Part shown: positions 1 to 8,950 of the stretch, in pieces | Numbering within the stretch: the first letter of the stretch is position 1 | Layout of the letters: every line of letters starts with the position of its first letter | NCBI RefSeq assembly: GCF_010093595.1 | Contig: NW_022985443.1 | Coordinates: 549,571-571,508 of the forward strand | Direction: 5' to 3' | Source of the DNA: Mytilinidion resinicola | Lineage: Eukaryota > Ascomycota > Dothideomycetes > Mytilinidiales > Mytilinidiaceae | Length of the DNA: 21,938 nt | Program-made: the position numbers and the translations under genes | The notes under the pieces: model-generated | Told to the model about the DNA's origin: nothing | The model's input: the letters and a program-made list of their open reading frames with translations, nothing else | Database searches by the model: none

Positions 1-48
1 GAAGTATGCATAGTAAAACGGGTATGCTGCACAGCCTTGCCATAAGTA

Positions 49-110
49 GCCTCACGTACGGCCTCACGTACGGCCTCACGTACGGCCTCACGTACGGCCT
101 CACGTGAGGC
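49..110. repeat. 12-bp tandem repeat ending in a palindrome
   Basis: Four exact copies of GCCTCACGTACG occupy 49-96. They are followed by the perfect 14-bp palindrome GCCTCACGTGAGGC at 97-110, which contains CACGTG. Each unit contains the self-complementary CGTACG. A second palindrome, GGCTGTACAGCC, lies at 177-188. The array lies beside a degraded transposon relic and may be a mobile-element end or a simple local expansion. No gene is visible in 1-330. Confidence 0.85.
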
Positions 111-275
111 CTTACGTGTAGCTGGCCTATATATATAGCCTCACGGAAACGGTAAGAATGCACAATGAAATAGTGAGGCTGTACAGCCTTCCCATTTCAT
201 ATAGATGCGCGTGAGAATTAAGCGCCGGAGCTTCCTCCGAGCCCTCCGGACCAATCAGAAGATCAGACGTAAGAA

Positions 276-330
276 GGGTGTATACGGAGTAGAAAAGGGG
301 TGTACACCGAGTAAATATAGGGTGTACATT
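276..330. repeat. 22-bp imperfect tandem repeat (about 2.5 copies)
   Basis: Units begin at 276, 298 and 320, each with GGGTGTA. The first two share about 15 of 22 positions and most differences are transitions. The array lies just left of the AT-rich transposase relic and could be subterminal repeats of that or another element. The function is unknown. Confidence 0.55.
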
Positions 331-360
331 TAGCAGCGCCCTAAAGTTTCTAAGCTTATT

Positions 361-1038
361 AGCAATTTTTTAGGCTATAATAATACTTTTATTAGTAAGA
401 TTTTTAAGTATTTTTTAGCCCTTTAGCAGTAAAACTTTCCTTAGCTTACTATTTTTTAATAGCCTATAACCTTTAATCGGCTTCTATAAGTAATTGCCCG
501 CGGTTATTATTAATAGCATTATTTTATACTTACCCTTGCTGCCAGTATTAATTATTTTATACTAATAACAGTATTTATAAATAAACTAGATCTGCTCTAG
601 GTTGCTTGCTAGCGCAATACGGTAGCCGTAGCAATAAATCCAGCTCTTTTTATGCCTTTACGTGCGTAAAAGCGCGATAAAACCTGGCAGGCGGTCCTAA
701 TTAATGCCCTTAAAGTTGTCCGCAAAGCGCGCGTTAAAGCCTCCTATATTAGCGCTGTTGTCGTTGTCGGTAGTGGCCTCGGTGGCAGCTTTTAAGCCCT
801 TAATGGGCGGGACAACAGCCTCCTCAGGCATAAGGTCGCGCAGCTGGGACTTAAATGGGCGCTCCTCGGTGGCCTGGGATACGGCAATCGCTAGGGCTTT
901 GCGCGGCGATTGGCGCAGGGACAACTGTTGCGACTCCTCGGGCGCGATAGGCTGCTTGGTAGTACTGCAAGCGCTGCGCTTTTGGGAGCCATTAGGGGGG
1001 GCTTCGGCGACGCGTTTAGTGCCTCGGGTAGGTGGCAT
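361..1038 (-). pseudogene. RIP-degraded hAT-like transposase, N-terminal part
   Basis: Translation from the ATG at 1038 is open for 113 codons and ends in FADNFKGIN followed by a TAG at 697-699. Reading on in the same frame past the TAG gives DRLPGFIALLRT, then a TAA, then RHKKSWIY.YGYRIAL, then a region resembling a C-x-x-C-H-x-H (BED-like) finger. This order (short basic N-terminus, a D-W-x-R-L-P block, a K-x-S-W-I...GYR block, then a zinc finger) is what I recall of ascomycete hAT-family transposases. The stops are explained by Trp TGG to TAG and Gln CAA or CAG to TAA or TAG, and Cys and His positions now read Tyr, all changes expected from RIP. The first 340 bp stay GC-rich and stop-free while the rest is very AT-rich. 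The C-terminal catalytic and dimerisation region is not present to the left. The element call is firm; the hAT assignment is from memory of the family. Confidence 0.6.
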
Positions 1039-1192
1039 ATTAACGAAAAAAAGCGCTGTTAGGGCAGTAGTGGATCAAGAAGGGGACCTGACAATAAGGC
1101 TTCTAGCCAGGCCCTTAGACGCACGTTGCTGGCAAGCAGGAAGTGTAGATGCGTATAGAGCTCGGAAAAACACGCGAAAGTAAGTTTAGGTA

Positions 1193-1207
1193 GCGCCACT
1201 GTGGCGC
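1193..1207. repeat. 15-bp palindrome upstream of the transposase relic
   Basis: GCGCCAC-T-GTGGCGC is a perfect inverted repeat about 155 bp upstream of the transposase start on the minus strand. It may belong to the transposon's 5' untranslated or subterminal region. No function can be assigned. Confidence 0.6.
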
Positions 1208-1306
1208 GTTTTGGCTGCTTACTAACGCAACTCAACACCAGAACACTATCGCGAGACTGCCCCTCCAGCCAGCTCAAGAACCTCACGAAAATCGCCTAAA
1301 AATACT

Positions 1307-1452
1307 AACTCGATCAATCAAATCAATCAAGTTTCCCTATTAGCACTTGAATTGCTTGCTAAAAGACGTCGAGAAGACGTATTTGATTGATTTGTTACAT
1401 AATCAAGTCGATCAATCAACGCTTGCAAGCGCGTTGATTGTTGACAACTCTG
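1307..1452 (-). repeat. TTGATTGAT-type repeat cluster, probable hAT subterminal region
   Basis: The motif ATCAATCAA or its complement recurs at about 1311-1330, 1382-1393, 1409-1419 and 1433-1441. It includes a 10-bp inverted repeat (CAATCAACGC at 1413-1422 and its complement at 1431-1440). Clustered short repeats like these are typical of hAT subterminal transposase-binding regions. They lie upstream of the transposase relic and overlap the point where the patatin-like relic ceases to be readable, so this is the likely element end. A candidate minus-strand terminus starts CAGAGTTG at 1452, but the same bases also encode the last patatin-like residues, so the exact border is uncertain. Confidence 0.45.
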
Positions 1453-2460
1453 CATCTTTGAATGCAGTGAGGACTGGCGGATCGCCAACAAACGCTTGAA
1501 GCGTCTTGAAGTAAAAGGGTGCAGCAGTCGTTGCTCGAGCAGCTTGCCTGATGGCCACATCATCGACCCCCGTCATTGTATAGTGTTACAAAATTAGGCG
1601 TTTCTAGACTGTATCTATGATCATATGTACGGAGAAGATACGCCTCGTCGTCTATGCCGGTGGCCGCTCCGTCGTTGGACCGAGCAGTCAGACATAATCT
1701 ACATGTAGTCAGTATTGTACTCAAAATGAGCGATCTAAACCACGTTCAGGAAACAAAGGACCTCCAGAGATCTTCTGATTTCCTACGATATGACTGATGT
1801 CTGTTGATGGAGGTATGCTGATGCACTTACGTTTGGCAAAGTGAGTCTGTATCGTGCTCCTCCGCTGACCCCCATGGGAATTTCTCTTCGCGATAGCAAA
1901 GACCGGGTTGGTGCTGTTTGCAGTACGTTTGAATCATTTGACGGAGAGCACGCTCGAAGGGCTTATGGTGGTACTTTGTAGCTAGAGGAATTGCACTTCG
2001 AGTATTCGTGTACATTTCGGTCAACAGCTGGCGAAAAGCGTCAACCGTCTCGGGAACGGCCATTCGGAGGCGACTAAGGGCTATGGTTGATATTCTAGAG
2101 ATAGCTATTAGGATAGCTATTAGCTTACGATCTGATGGAAAATTCGTCAACTCCAGTGAGGCACCATTGTGGTTATAAGGGACGCCAAGCCCACTGAAGT
2201 GTTTACCACAGGTTTTCGCGACGCTGTAGAACTTACGCTAAATACTACCAGAGGCTCCAAAAGCTCGACGCACTCACCCCCCAGTCGATGTGCCATACGT
2301 CTTGTCAAAGTAGTGACATGGATGAAGATTTGCGGCGTTAAAATTTCTAGGGTAGGATGTGAATTCGTTTTCGAACACGTTCTCGTATCGTGCGATCTTG
2401 TTCATGAGCTCCAGCATGAGAAGCACGCTCGAGTAGGACCTCACTCCTCCATCTTATGTT
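1412..2460 (-). pseudogene. Decayed patatin-like phospholipase domain gene
   Basis: Patatin-like proteins hydrolyse acyl esters with a Ser-Asp dyad. Relics appear in the right order. The oxyanion-hole motif DGGGxRG survives as DGG-VRSYSSV at about 2453-2424, preceded by a stop at 2454-2456. ISTIALSRLRM (about 2100-2055) matches the block after the GxSxG nucleophile elbow, but the flanking glycines are lost. A GTAAGT..TAG intron (1830-1699, with CTGAC near its 3' end) joins CQT to LCLTARSNDG in phase. AIRQAARATTAAPFYF (1558-1505) and FKDAEL match the conserved C-terminal block. The last two segments are in different frames, joined across a GGGGG run, which suggests a one-base indel. Both catalytic signatures are damaged and stops are present, so this is a pseudogene. 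Reading ends at a stop (1412-1414) inside transposon-like repeats. Confidence 0.72.
1699..1830 (-). other. Intron in the patatin-like pseudogene
   Basis: The donor GTAAGT is at 1830 and the acceptor TAG ends at 1699, with a CTGAC branch-like site just upstream. Splicing joins phase-2 AC to A and keeps the patatin-like frame open (CQT to LCLTAR). The in-phase join supports a once-functional spliced gene. Confidence 0.55.
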
Positions 2461-2528
2461 CATGTCAGTAGTACGTCTTGATGTGGGGGTTGAGAGACGA
2501 ACCAAATGTAAGCAAGCGTTCGCCTTCA

Positions 2529-3513
2529 CTATCGTTCAACACGGCTTGCCCAGGTACGCCCCGTCTTATCGGCCCAGTAAAGCTCATGCTTGCTGAATAA
2601 ATCTTCGTTGATAGCTCTAAAGGTAGTGGCTTGTGTGCCATGGGTATTGTCTTCTACCACCGTGCTTGATCTGTTTGATTCGTTCGAAGGAGGAATCGTG
2701 GTGTTTGTCAGTGCAGATGCTGTATTGACAGTTGGAACGGGTGTGGCAGTGTCTATCAATCCAGGCGTGGTTTTTTCCCAAACGGTTTCTTCAACTGTGC
2801 TCACGATCAAGGCATAATTGTCTCGTTGAGAAACATGCACGTAGAGCTCTCTCTAGCTCTCGCTATATTTGACTTTCCACGTGGGGAATCGACGATGTCG
2901 TGTAGAAGGTCCGAATAGATGAAGCGTCGTCTGCATCTACTGGACTATTCATGACCTCAGTGACGGCTTTCTTGATCGCATCGGTATCCTTCGCCTTTTC
3001 TTTTTGCGAATATGAGTGAGATCGAATTGAAGACTGATCAGCCTGGACCTTACGTCTTTTCCATCTTCATTGAGCGAGCCGATAGGAAGCCTAGTCGCAT
3101 TTGCATCATTTCCACCACTATCCTTTTCAATCAAGACTACAAGTCGGCGTAGGTCGGATAGAATTGAGGCGCATTCCCGGAAGACTCTTTGCATTTGAGG
3201 ATAGTTTGGCGGAAGAGTGGCTTGTATGTCTTTCGCATATTTTTCTATAAACTCTGCGATCCCGCTCAGGGAACCAGCCGGACGAGGATGCACTGGAGAT
3301 GACGCAAAATGAGAGGAGTGCTATCTCATTCGGTGGAGGAGCCGTCTTTATGGGAAATGCGAATGCTGGCGGGGCTTCACTTACAATACTCGTTGAGCTC
3401 ACCTTCCAGTATGCTACATAATTAGTGGTCCCGTGATGACTCTGCAAATACACCTTGGACTTGTAGCACATTACCCTGGACTTCAACCCACTTGATGTGT
3501 TGAAGAACCGCAA
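2529..3513 (-). pseudogene. Decayed helical-protein gene, possibly the 5' half of the patatin gene
   Basis: I do not recognise this protein. Minus-strand reading gives a helix-rich, charged sequence: HIKWVEVQGNVLQVQG, a TAA at 3422-3424, then LCSILEGELNEY. An intron with GTAAGT (start 3384) and CTCCAG (end 3293) then joins in phase to LHPRPAGSLSGIAEFIEKY and about 80 further residues. The frame shifts at an AAAAA run near 3000. Beyond it, KDTDAIKKAVTEVM and SSIPHVESQI are open up to a TAG at 2863-2865. Another open stretch (2529-2840) is Thr/Ser-rich. Order and strand allow this to be the N-terminal region of the patatin-like gene, but no continuous model is possible. Nonsense and one-base indels point to an old pseudogene rather than heavy RIP, since base composition is near normal. 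Confidence 0.45.
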
Positions 3514-3556
3514 ATAGTAGTAAGAAGATGTAGAACGGTCTAGGAAAGGTGTATGC

Positions 3557-5161
3557 TCACTTTACCTTCTTCCTATCTGTCCCCTTTCCAAACCTCATCT
3601 CCAAATCCTCGTTCGCCTCTACGATTGCCCTCCCCGCCCCCTCCCACTTCTTCCTCCTCCCCTCAAACAGCCGTGCTAGATACGGTAAGTCGATCCCTCC
3701 CATCAACAGACTACACCACCTCGGCTGCCATACCCAAAACCACCACCCCTTCCAACCATACCCTAAATTTTCGTTCACCCCCGTCCCCGCCGCTGCATGC
3801 AACCACCCTCTCCATTTCCCCTCCTGCACCACCTTCGCCGCCGCCGCCGGCTCTCTACTGAGCACCGTATTCACCCAGCGGTGATGCGCATCAACTTCCC
3901 TATTCATCCGATCTTCCGAGGGTAGCGGAAACGCCCCCTTAAAAACCTGCGCAACAGCCATACACGCCAGATCCGCAACCTCACAAATCCCGCTCCCAAG
4001 CTGCCAGCTATCCAGCACAGCCACAGAATCCGCATATGCAGGCGGGAAGATATTCTGATACAGCCGATGCGGTATCAACCTCTCCTTCTCACCCCCAAGA
4101 ATCTCAGCAAGAAACGGCGGATCCCGTCGGTGATACCCCGTACAAAAAATAATCACATCAGTAGCAACGCGCGATCCGTCCTCCAACTCTACCGTCTCCC
4201 CATTCACGATCTGCTTAACATTCGCGACAGATTTGATAGAGCCGTCGCGCAGCTGCGGCACAAAAGTGTCCGACAGCATAACCCGATTCGTAATCCGCGG
4301 CGGCGCGGGCCGAAACCCCCAAGCTGGATCCAGGTCCCAACTCTTCTCGCTCAGATCCGCAAGCGCTTTCTCGACGAGCCCGAGCGACTTCACCGGCGCG
4401 ATAGCGGCCACCGTGGCGCTGATGGCAGCGACGCGGCGCGAGGCGAAGAGGTCGACGGGCTTGCCATTCACAAGGCGCGGCAGGACGTGGATGCCGCGGC
4501 GGTGGGCGACGGTGACGGAGGCGGCGTGGTGCGCGACGAGCTCGGCGCAGATGTCGGCGGCTGTGTTGCTGAAGCCGATGACGAGGACGCGCTTGCCGGC
4601 GAAGGAAGGTGGGTGCTTAAAGGCGCTGGAGTGGAGGATCTGGCCGGCGAAGATGGAGGCGCCTGGAAGGGTGGGAGCGGAGGGGGTGTGATGTGCGCCA
4701 GTAGCTAGAACGACTTTGTCGAACTGGAGGGTGTGCGGCGAAGAAGCGTGTTTGGTTTCGGCTTTGATGTCCCAGCCGTCCGCGTTGCTGGTTGATTTTG
4801 AGATTCTCAGGACGGACGTGTTTAATCGGATCCGTGGACGGAAGTTGAATGCATCAGCATAGCGCTCTAGGTAATCTAGGAATTGGGCTTGGGTGAAGTA
4901 CACGGGCTCATCTTTCCCGATTGGGAAGTCGCTGTAGCAGTTCTTATATTTACTGACGTTTGTCAAAGTACTTTCCAGGACTGTGACGGTGTTGGGATCG
5001 TCGGAGTAAGCCCATAGACCGCCGATGCGGTCGCGTTGTTCGAGGAGCATGGCGTCGAAGCCTTCTTCGAGGAGGTTTTTGAGCGCACATAGGCCTTGCG
5101 GTCCGCCGCCTATCACGGCAATTTTGGTTGAGGAGGGGGCCCGCGAGCGAGGGGAGGACAT
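3557..5161 (-). CDS. FAD/NADPH-dependent flavin monooxygenase (FMO-like), 534 aa
   Basis: This predicted class B flavoprotein monooxygenase would use FAD and NADPH to oxygenate a soft nucleophile (N or S) or a small organic substrate, probably in the cytosol; no signal peptide is evident. A Rossmann FAD motif GGGPQG lies at residues 18-23, followed by the acidic E41 and IGGLW (46-50). The FMO signature appears as FAGQILHSSAF (171-181). A second dinucleotide site VLVIGFSNTAAD (192-203) departs from the usual GxGxSG/A by Ser for the middle Gly, and is followed by HRRG (220-223). The late motif IIFCTGYH (337-344) corresponds to the F/LATGY box. The length fits fungal FMOs. It is a single exon with ATG in a good context (A at -3). 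Neighbouring genes are decayed, so no pathway partner is apparent. The substrate cannot be predicted. Confidence 0.9.
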   Translation of the reverse strand: MSSPRSRAPSSTKIAVIGGGPQGLCALKNLLEEGFDAMLLEQRDRIGGLWAYSDDPNTVTVLESTLTNVSKYKNCYSDFPIGKDEPVYFTQAQFLDYLERYADAFNFRPRIRLNTSVLRISKSTSNADGWDIKAETKHASSPHTLQFDKVVLATGAHHTPSAPTLPGASIFAGQILHSSAFKHPPSFAGKRVLVIGFSNTAADICAELVAHHAASVTVAHRRGIHVLPRLVNGKPVDLFASRRVAAISATVAAIAPVKSLGLVEKALADLSEKSWDLDPAWGFRPAPPRITNRVMLSDTFVPQLRDGSIKSVANVKQIVNGETVELEDGSRVATDVIIFCTGYHRRDPPFLAEILGGEKERLIPHRLYQNIFPPAYADSVAVLDSWQLGSGICEVADLACMAVAQVFKGAFPLPSEDRMNREVDAHHRWVNTVLSREPAAAAKVVQEGKWRGWLHAAAGTGVNENLGYGWKGWWFWVWQPRWCSLLMGGIDLPYLARLFEGRRKKWEGAGRAIVEANEDLEMRFGKGTDRKKVK

Positions 5162-5247
5162 GGTTGAGAAATGAGTATGAATAGATAGAAGACGCGGAGA
5201 TACAAGAATGAGAAGAGATACGAGAAATACAAAACCCCCGACCTCGT

Positions 5248-5258
5248 AGTGTATATAC
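5248..5258 (-). promoter_or_regulatory. Possible TATA element of the monooxygenase gene
   Basis: A TGTATATACA sequence lies about 90 bp upstream of the monooxygenase ATG on the minus strand, a plausible TATA position with a short leader. The motif is short and AT-rich sites are common, so support is positional only. Confidence 0.3.
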
Positions 5259-6841
5259 AGTATTTAGATAGTGCGCATTATTTTGAGTTGAATGTTTCGT
5301 GAAAGGACGTAATGGTAAACAAGTTAAGACGAGAGATGGGCGCCCAGAGACCTTACATAGTGTGTCGGTCGCTCGGGCTATTCTTGCGATGGTAAGCACT
5401 AGGCAGTATACGGACTGACGATCAACTTGACAAAGAAGTAGTCGCTTCATGATATCCCCTGGTTAGCGAGAGAAGATGTCAGTATCGTTCGTAGATGCCG
5501 TTATTTGAGGGGGCCCAAGGGGTTTCTACATCGTTTAATATGGTGGACGTCTGTCTGATTGAGAGGGTTGGAAATGCAACTAAGGGCGACTATGGGGGAC
5601 ATACGCGTTCGATTAGACATATTTCGGAGGCGAGAATTTACAAGTAGGAAGTTTATACACCTTTGATGAACATTCAGAGCCGTATGCTGAGAAGGTCACA
5701 TGACTCTCACGGGATAATGGCGTGGGACACACATGACCGGTCCTGTCCACCGATATAAAAGAGCAACAAGACTGACGAGAAAAAATATCAAGCTCGTGAA
5801 CACAGCTGTGAGCAAAGCAGCAAGACGGAGGAGCTATGGTATAGAAGTTGGTGGGAGGTGGATAGATCGAGTAGTTGAATGATCTTATGATAGCGTCTGT
5901 GGTTTAAAAAATCCTCGGACGACGAACGATGATTTCAACCAGCCAACCCTGAACGATAATGGTCTGGGTGGTGGAGGAAGTGTTGGTGCAAACGTGCGAG
6001 GGCGCGACCCCGAATGGAGTCTATTTCATCTGCTGGGTGAATTTGGTGACGAAGATCTCTAAGAAAAATAATCAGTCAAAGAGAACGAGCACTTTTCAAT
6101 GAATGAGACTGCTTTTTCAAAGCTGTAATGGTCATACGTATCGGAAAGAGGTCTAGGCTAGCATCATCAGCATGCCGTGTCAGCGAGGAACGATCCGTTG
6201 ACACTCGACAACATACAACTTCCAACAGGACCACCAGCTAGAAAATCTTCTATTATTGATGGGTTAGTTCCGCATGCTGTCCTCCTCTAGAAAACTTCAG
6301 TTCGAGATCTTTCCTCAAACACTCAGAAACCCGAGACAAAGGGCCGGAATGGAGCCGAGTCAAGGCAGCACGCGTCGCGTGCATCGGTGAAAATCAATAA
6401 AGCATGGTGGTCCGAGCATCCAATATCATCCTGGGCGGACCCACGATCGGCATCCTTCGCGGGAAGCAAGGGCACGAACGAAGCGAAGCGGACCCTGAGG
6501 GCACGAAGCGATGGTGTTAGTCACGAGTAAAAGCACGTCAAGGAAAGCAAATTCTCCAGAAAAAATTCTCCAGAACAACGATCCATGGATCTTGTATATT
6601 CTCCTGCGCAAAAACGAGTTGGGTATTATGGTATCAAAGACTCCCTCGCGTGTTCTCCTTCCTCGCTTCCATTACTTCTGCTGATACCGAGCGATTGTAT
6701 CTGACGAATACACATGGCGGGCCTGGAGACATGGCTTTCGATTTCAGAACAGATCGTTATCTGATGCACTGTTAGAAGATTACTCGAAGAGTCATGCTTG
6801 GGTAGCAACTAACCAGCACCACACCCTCCTCACACCATCCT
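5259..6841. other. Intergenic region, no recognised gene
   Basis: About 1.6 kb of normal base composition. The only suggestive elements are a TATAAAA-type sequence at 5753-5760 (plus) and a short open stretch at 5892-6061 (plus), listed separately. Other open frames are under 65 codons and show no recognisable motif. The region likely holds the upstream control region of the monooxygenase and the 3' flank of the small gene at 6842. Confidence 0.5.
5892..6061 (+). other. Candidate short exon, unassigned
   Basis: A plus-strand frame without ATG, opened by a stop near 5880, reads GLKNPRTTNDDFNQP, then a Gly-rich segment, then RGRDPEWSLFHLLGEFGDED and a TAA. Its amino-acid balance is protein-like and a TATAAAA sequence lies about 140 bp upstream. 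However, the opposite strand is also open here and I cannot find a joined start exon. Chance remains the simpler explanation. Confidence 0.15.
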
Positions 6842-7111
6842 CTAAGCAGCAGCAGCCGGAGCCGGGGCGGGGGCAGCAGCCGGGGCAGGAGCACCAGCGG
6901 CGGCGGCCTCAGCCTCGGGGGTGACGCCCTCCTTCTTGGCCTTGGCGTCGAGGGCAGCCTTCTGCTTCTTGCCGACAAGCTTCTTCACGAACTCGCCGAT
7001 CTGCTTGCTGAAGGCGCCGAGGCCGGCCTTCTTTGCGAAAGTCTCAGCAGCGGTGCCGGAGTGCTTGGCAGCATCCTCGTGCTGGAGAATGTCGTCCTTG
7101 GTGACAGCCAT
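6842..7111 (-). CDS. Small Ala/Lys-rich conserved-type protein, 89 aa
   Basis: I do not recognise a named family. The protein starts MAVTKDDILQHEDAAKHSG, continues with a basic amphipathic region (AFSKQIGEFVKKLVGKKQ, about residues 33-50), and ends in a low-complexity Ala/Pro tail of about 25 residues. There is no signal peptide, membrane segment or cysteine. It looks like a small soluble, possibly stress- or nucleic-acid-associated protein, but no function should be assumed. Gene structure supports reality: a purine at -3 before the ATG, a well-formed 5'UTR intron ending 16 bp upstream of the start codon, and a TATA-like box further upstream. Codon use is strongly GC-biased with GCC and AAG preferred, as in well-expressed fungal genes. 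Confidence 0.75.
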   Translation of the reverse strand: MAVTKDDILQHEDAAKHSGTAAETFAKKAGLGAFSKQIGEFVKKLVGKKQKAALDAKAKKEGVTPEAEAAAAGAPAPAAAPAPAPAAAA

Positions 7112-7127
7112 TTCGTAGAGTTGAGAG

Positions 7128-7218
7128 CTGGAAGGTGTCAGATGAGATCAGGCAGCAAGATTCTGACAGCTACAGCGACGAGCAGATAGCCTCAGCTGCG
7201 GTTATCAAGATGTCATAC
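7128..7218 (-). other. 5'UTR intron of the small Ala-rich gene
   Basis: The donor GTATGA is at 7218, a TCTGACA branch-like site follows, and the acceptor TTCCAG ends at 7128, giving a 91-nt intron wholly within the leader. The arrangement matches canonical fungal splice signals. Leader introns are common in strongly expressed fungal genes. Confidence 0.65.
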
Positions 7219-7335
7219 CTTGAAGAGAAGGAGTGGATAGATATTAGAATAGGTTGCGGATTAAAAGGCTGAAGATCGAATGGTAGCTGTCGAGGATAGA
7301 GCGAAGGGAAAGGCTGGGAGGAGCATCACCCGATA

Positions 7336-7345
7336 GCTATATAAG
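7336..7345 (-). promoter_or_regulatory. TATA box of the small Ala-rich gene
   Basis: On the minus strand CTTATATAGC lies about 118 bp upstream of the 5'UTR intron donor and is followed by a pyrimidine-rich leader. Position and sequence suit a TATA-driven promoter. Confidence 0.5.
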
Positions 7346-8950
7346 CCCCTAGCATTCTTCGTTGGCACCCCCTGCGCGCTGGCTCCCACCAGCAAAACGC
7401 CATGGTCCCAAGCCTCAGCCCTTCGTATCATCTCGCGCTTCCCAATCCAATCTCGCTCCGCCATGCACGCCCCGCGCAGCCCATCACAGCTTCGAGACCC
7501 ATAACATGGCCCCGCCCCTGCTATCGGCCCTGGATCCAGCCTAGCCGCGGCGCCCGGCGAGGCTGTTGGTGAGTCGACAGCACCGGAGGTCCAGGGGTTG
7601 CAGCCTTTTCTGTGACCTGCGCGCAAGACATGGGGTCACGGGCCCCTTTCTGCACTGCAGGACGGCAGCATATGGCGGCGCCCAACCACGCACCGCAGGC
7701 TGTGTCCCGCGGCCGCCCGTTGCTCGTGCTGCCGGTCGACCCAGGTGGTGTTGTTCGACGCCGTGAGGTGTGGCTGCGCGACCGACCCCGGCTGCAGAGA
7801 TTGCGGGATACGAGTCGTGGGTCGTGTGAAGGGGGAAAGCGAGAGAGCGCAGGCGGCAAGGCGGCCGCCAGTTCTGCTTGGCGGGCTGAAATCGGCTGCC
7901 CTGACTGGAAGATGGGCACGATCCCGAGTGCTTTGGGCGTTCTCGGCGCCGTTCATTTCTTGGTGAAGCGTGGAGGTTGCCGACCTGCACTCTCCGTTTC
8001 CCTCCTTGGCAGCCTGGATGTCGCGAGCACGACCTCCACACCGATCCTGCTGATGCCTTCGCCCACCTGACTGCTGGACGGAAGAGTCGGCAGGCTGCCG
8101 GTGAGAGGGTGCTGAGCAGGACGATGACACACGGCAGGGTGCTGATGAGTTGTTCTCATATCGGCTGGCCATCCCAGCTCGACCTTCACAGCTCCAATAT
8201 CATTCGCCCCGCTTTATCCGAATGGTCCAGCGGCACACCGTGCACTGTCAGCCTTGGATGCATGCATAAAACGAGACGGGGCCTTATTGGAGGTCAAAAT
8301 AAGCAATCGGAGGGGTGCCCCGACCCGCTAGGTGCCGGCCTCTGCTGGGCCCGTCACCCAGGCGCACATACCGGGGTCACGTTGTTCCAGGCTATATCTC
8401 AGCTTTCGTATACTGCGTATAAGAGGATGAAAACTCCCATATCTGCTCGTGTATGGCTCTGAACTTTGTGCCCTTTGCCTCAGCTCCCCTCGGGCCCGTC
8501 CCGCCAAGAAGAACGGCAGATTAAGATTGCTATTTGCCAAGCAGCGCCGGATCCAGGGATGAAGCTAATTATACGCTTTCTTGCAGACGCCACAACGCAC
8601 ATGTGGGTTTCAAAGCTTGAATTCGCAACGGAGAAAAAGGAGAGCGGTTGCACGGCAACGTTGTGCTGAGCACGACATCTTCAATAAGAGCCATCTGCTG
8701 CACTCAGTCCTTCGTAACAAACAGGAAGTTCACTTTCATAGCGATTTCGGTTGATCTCAATCCTTCACAGCTATTACAGCAACGCGCAATCTCGCATAAC
8801 CAGAGGACAGGACACGAGGCTTCCGCAGACCATGAGAGAGCATTCCATTTTTGACCCACAAAGCCCAATTGAGCTCCTCGGAGTATCGTAAAAACTAGCT
8901 GAAGCTTATCAGGATCTTCAAATATAGCTTCAAATAAGATTCAAGATTGG
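7346..8950. other. Gene-poor region with a GC-rich island (about 7360-8200)
   Basis: From about 7360 to 8200 base composition is clearly GC-rich, and long open frames occur on both strands in several phases at once, as expected when AT-rich stop codons are scarce. Their translations are Arg/Ser/Pro-rich without recognisable domains, so I do not call any of them. From 8200 to 8950 composition is ordinary and no gene is recognised. The left part probably contains the upstream control region of the small gene at 6842. Confidence 0.5.

Noticed and set aside
49..110. CRISPR-like array
   Set aside because: The units are contiguous with no spacers, and the sequence is eukaryotic.
704..1183. 159-codon plus-strand open frame opposite the transposase relic
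   Set aside because: The minus strand continues past its stop into recognisable family motifs; the plus strand has no domain and is a shadow.
3549..3884. Pro/Ser-rich open frames on the plus strand
   Set aside because: They are antisense to the C-terminal part of the intact monooxygenase and only reflect its purine-rich codons.
4067..4708. 213- and 152-codon plus-strand open frames
   Set aside because: They lie antisense within the monooxygenase coding sequence and show no motif of their own.
7541..8172. Long minus- and plus-strand open frames in the GC-rich island
   Set aside because: Frames overlap in several phases, all Arg/Ser/Pro-rich and without domains, as expected from high GC rather than from a gene.
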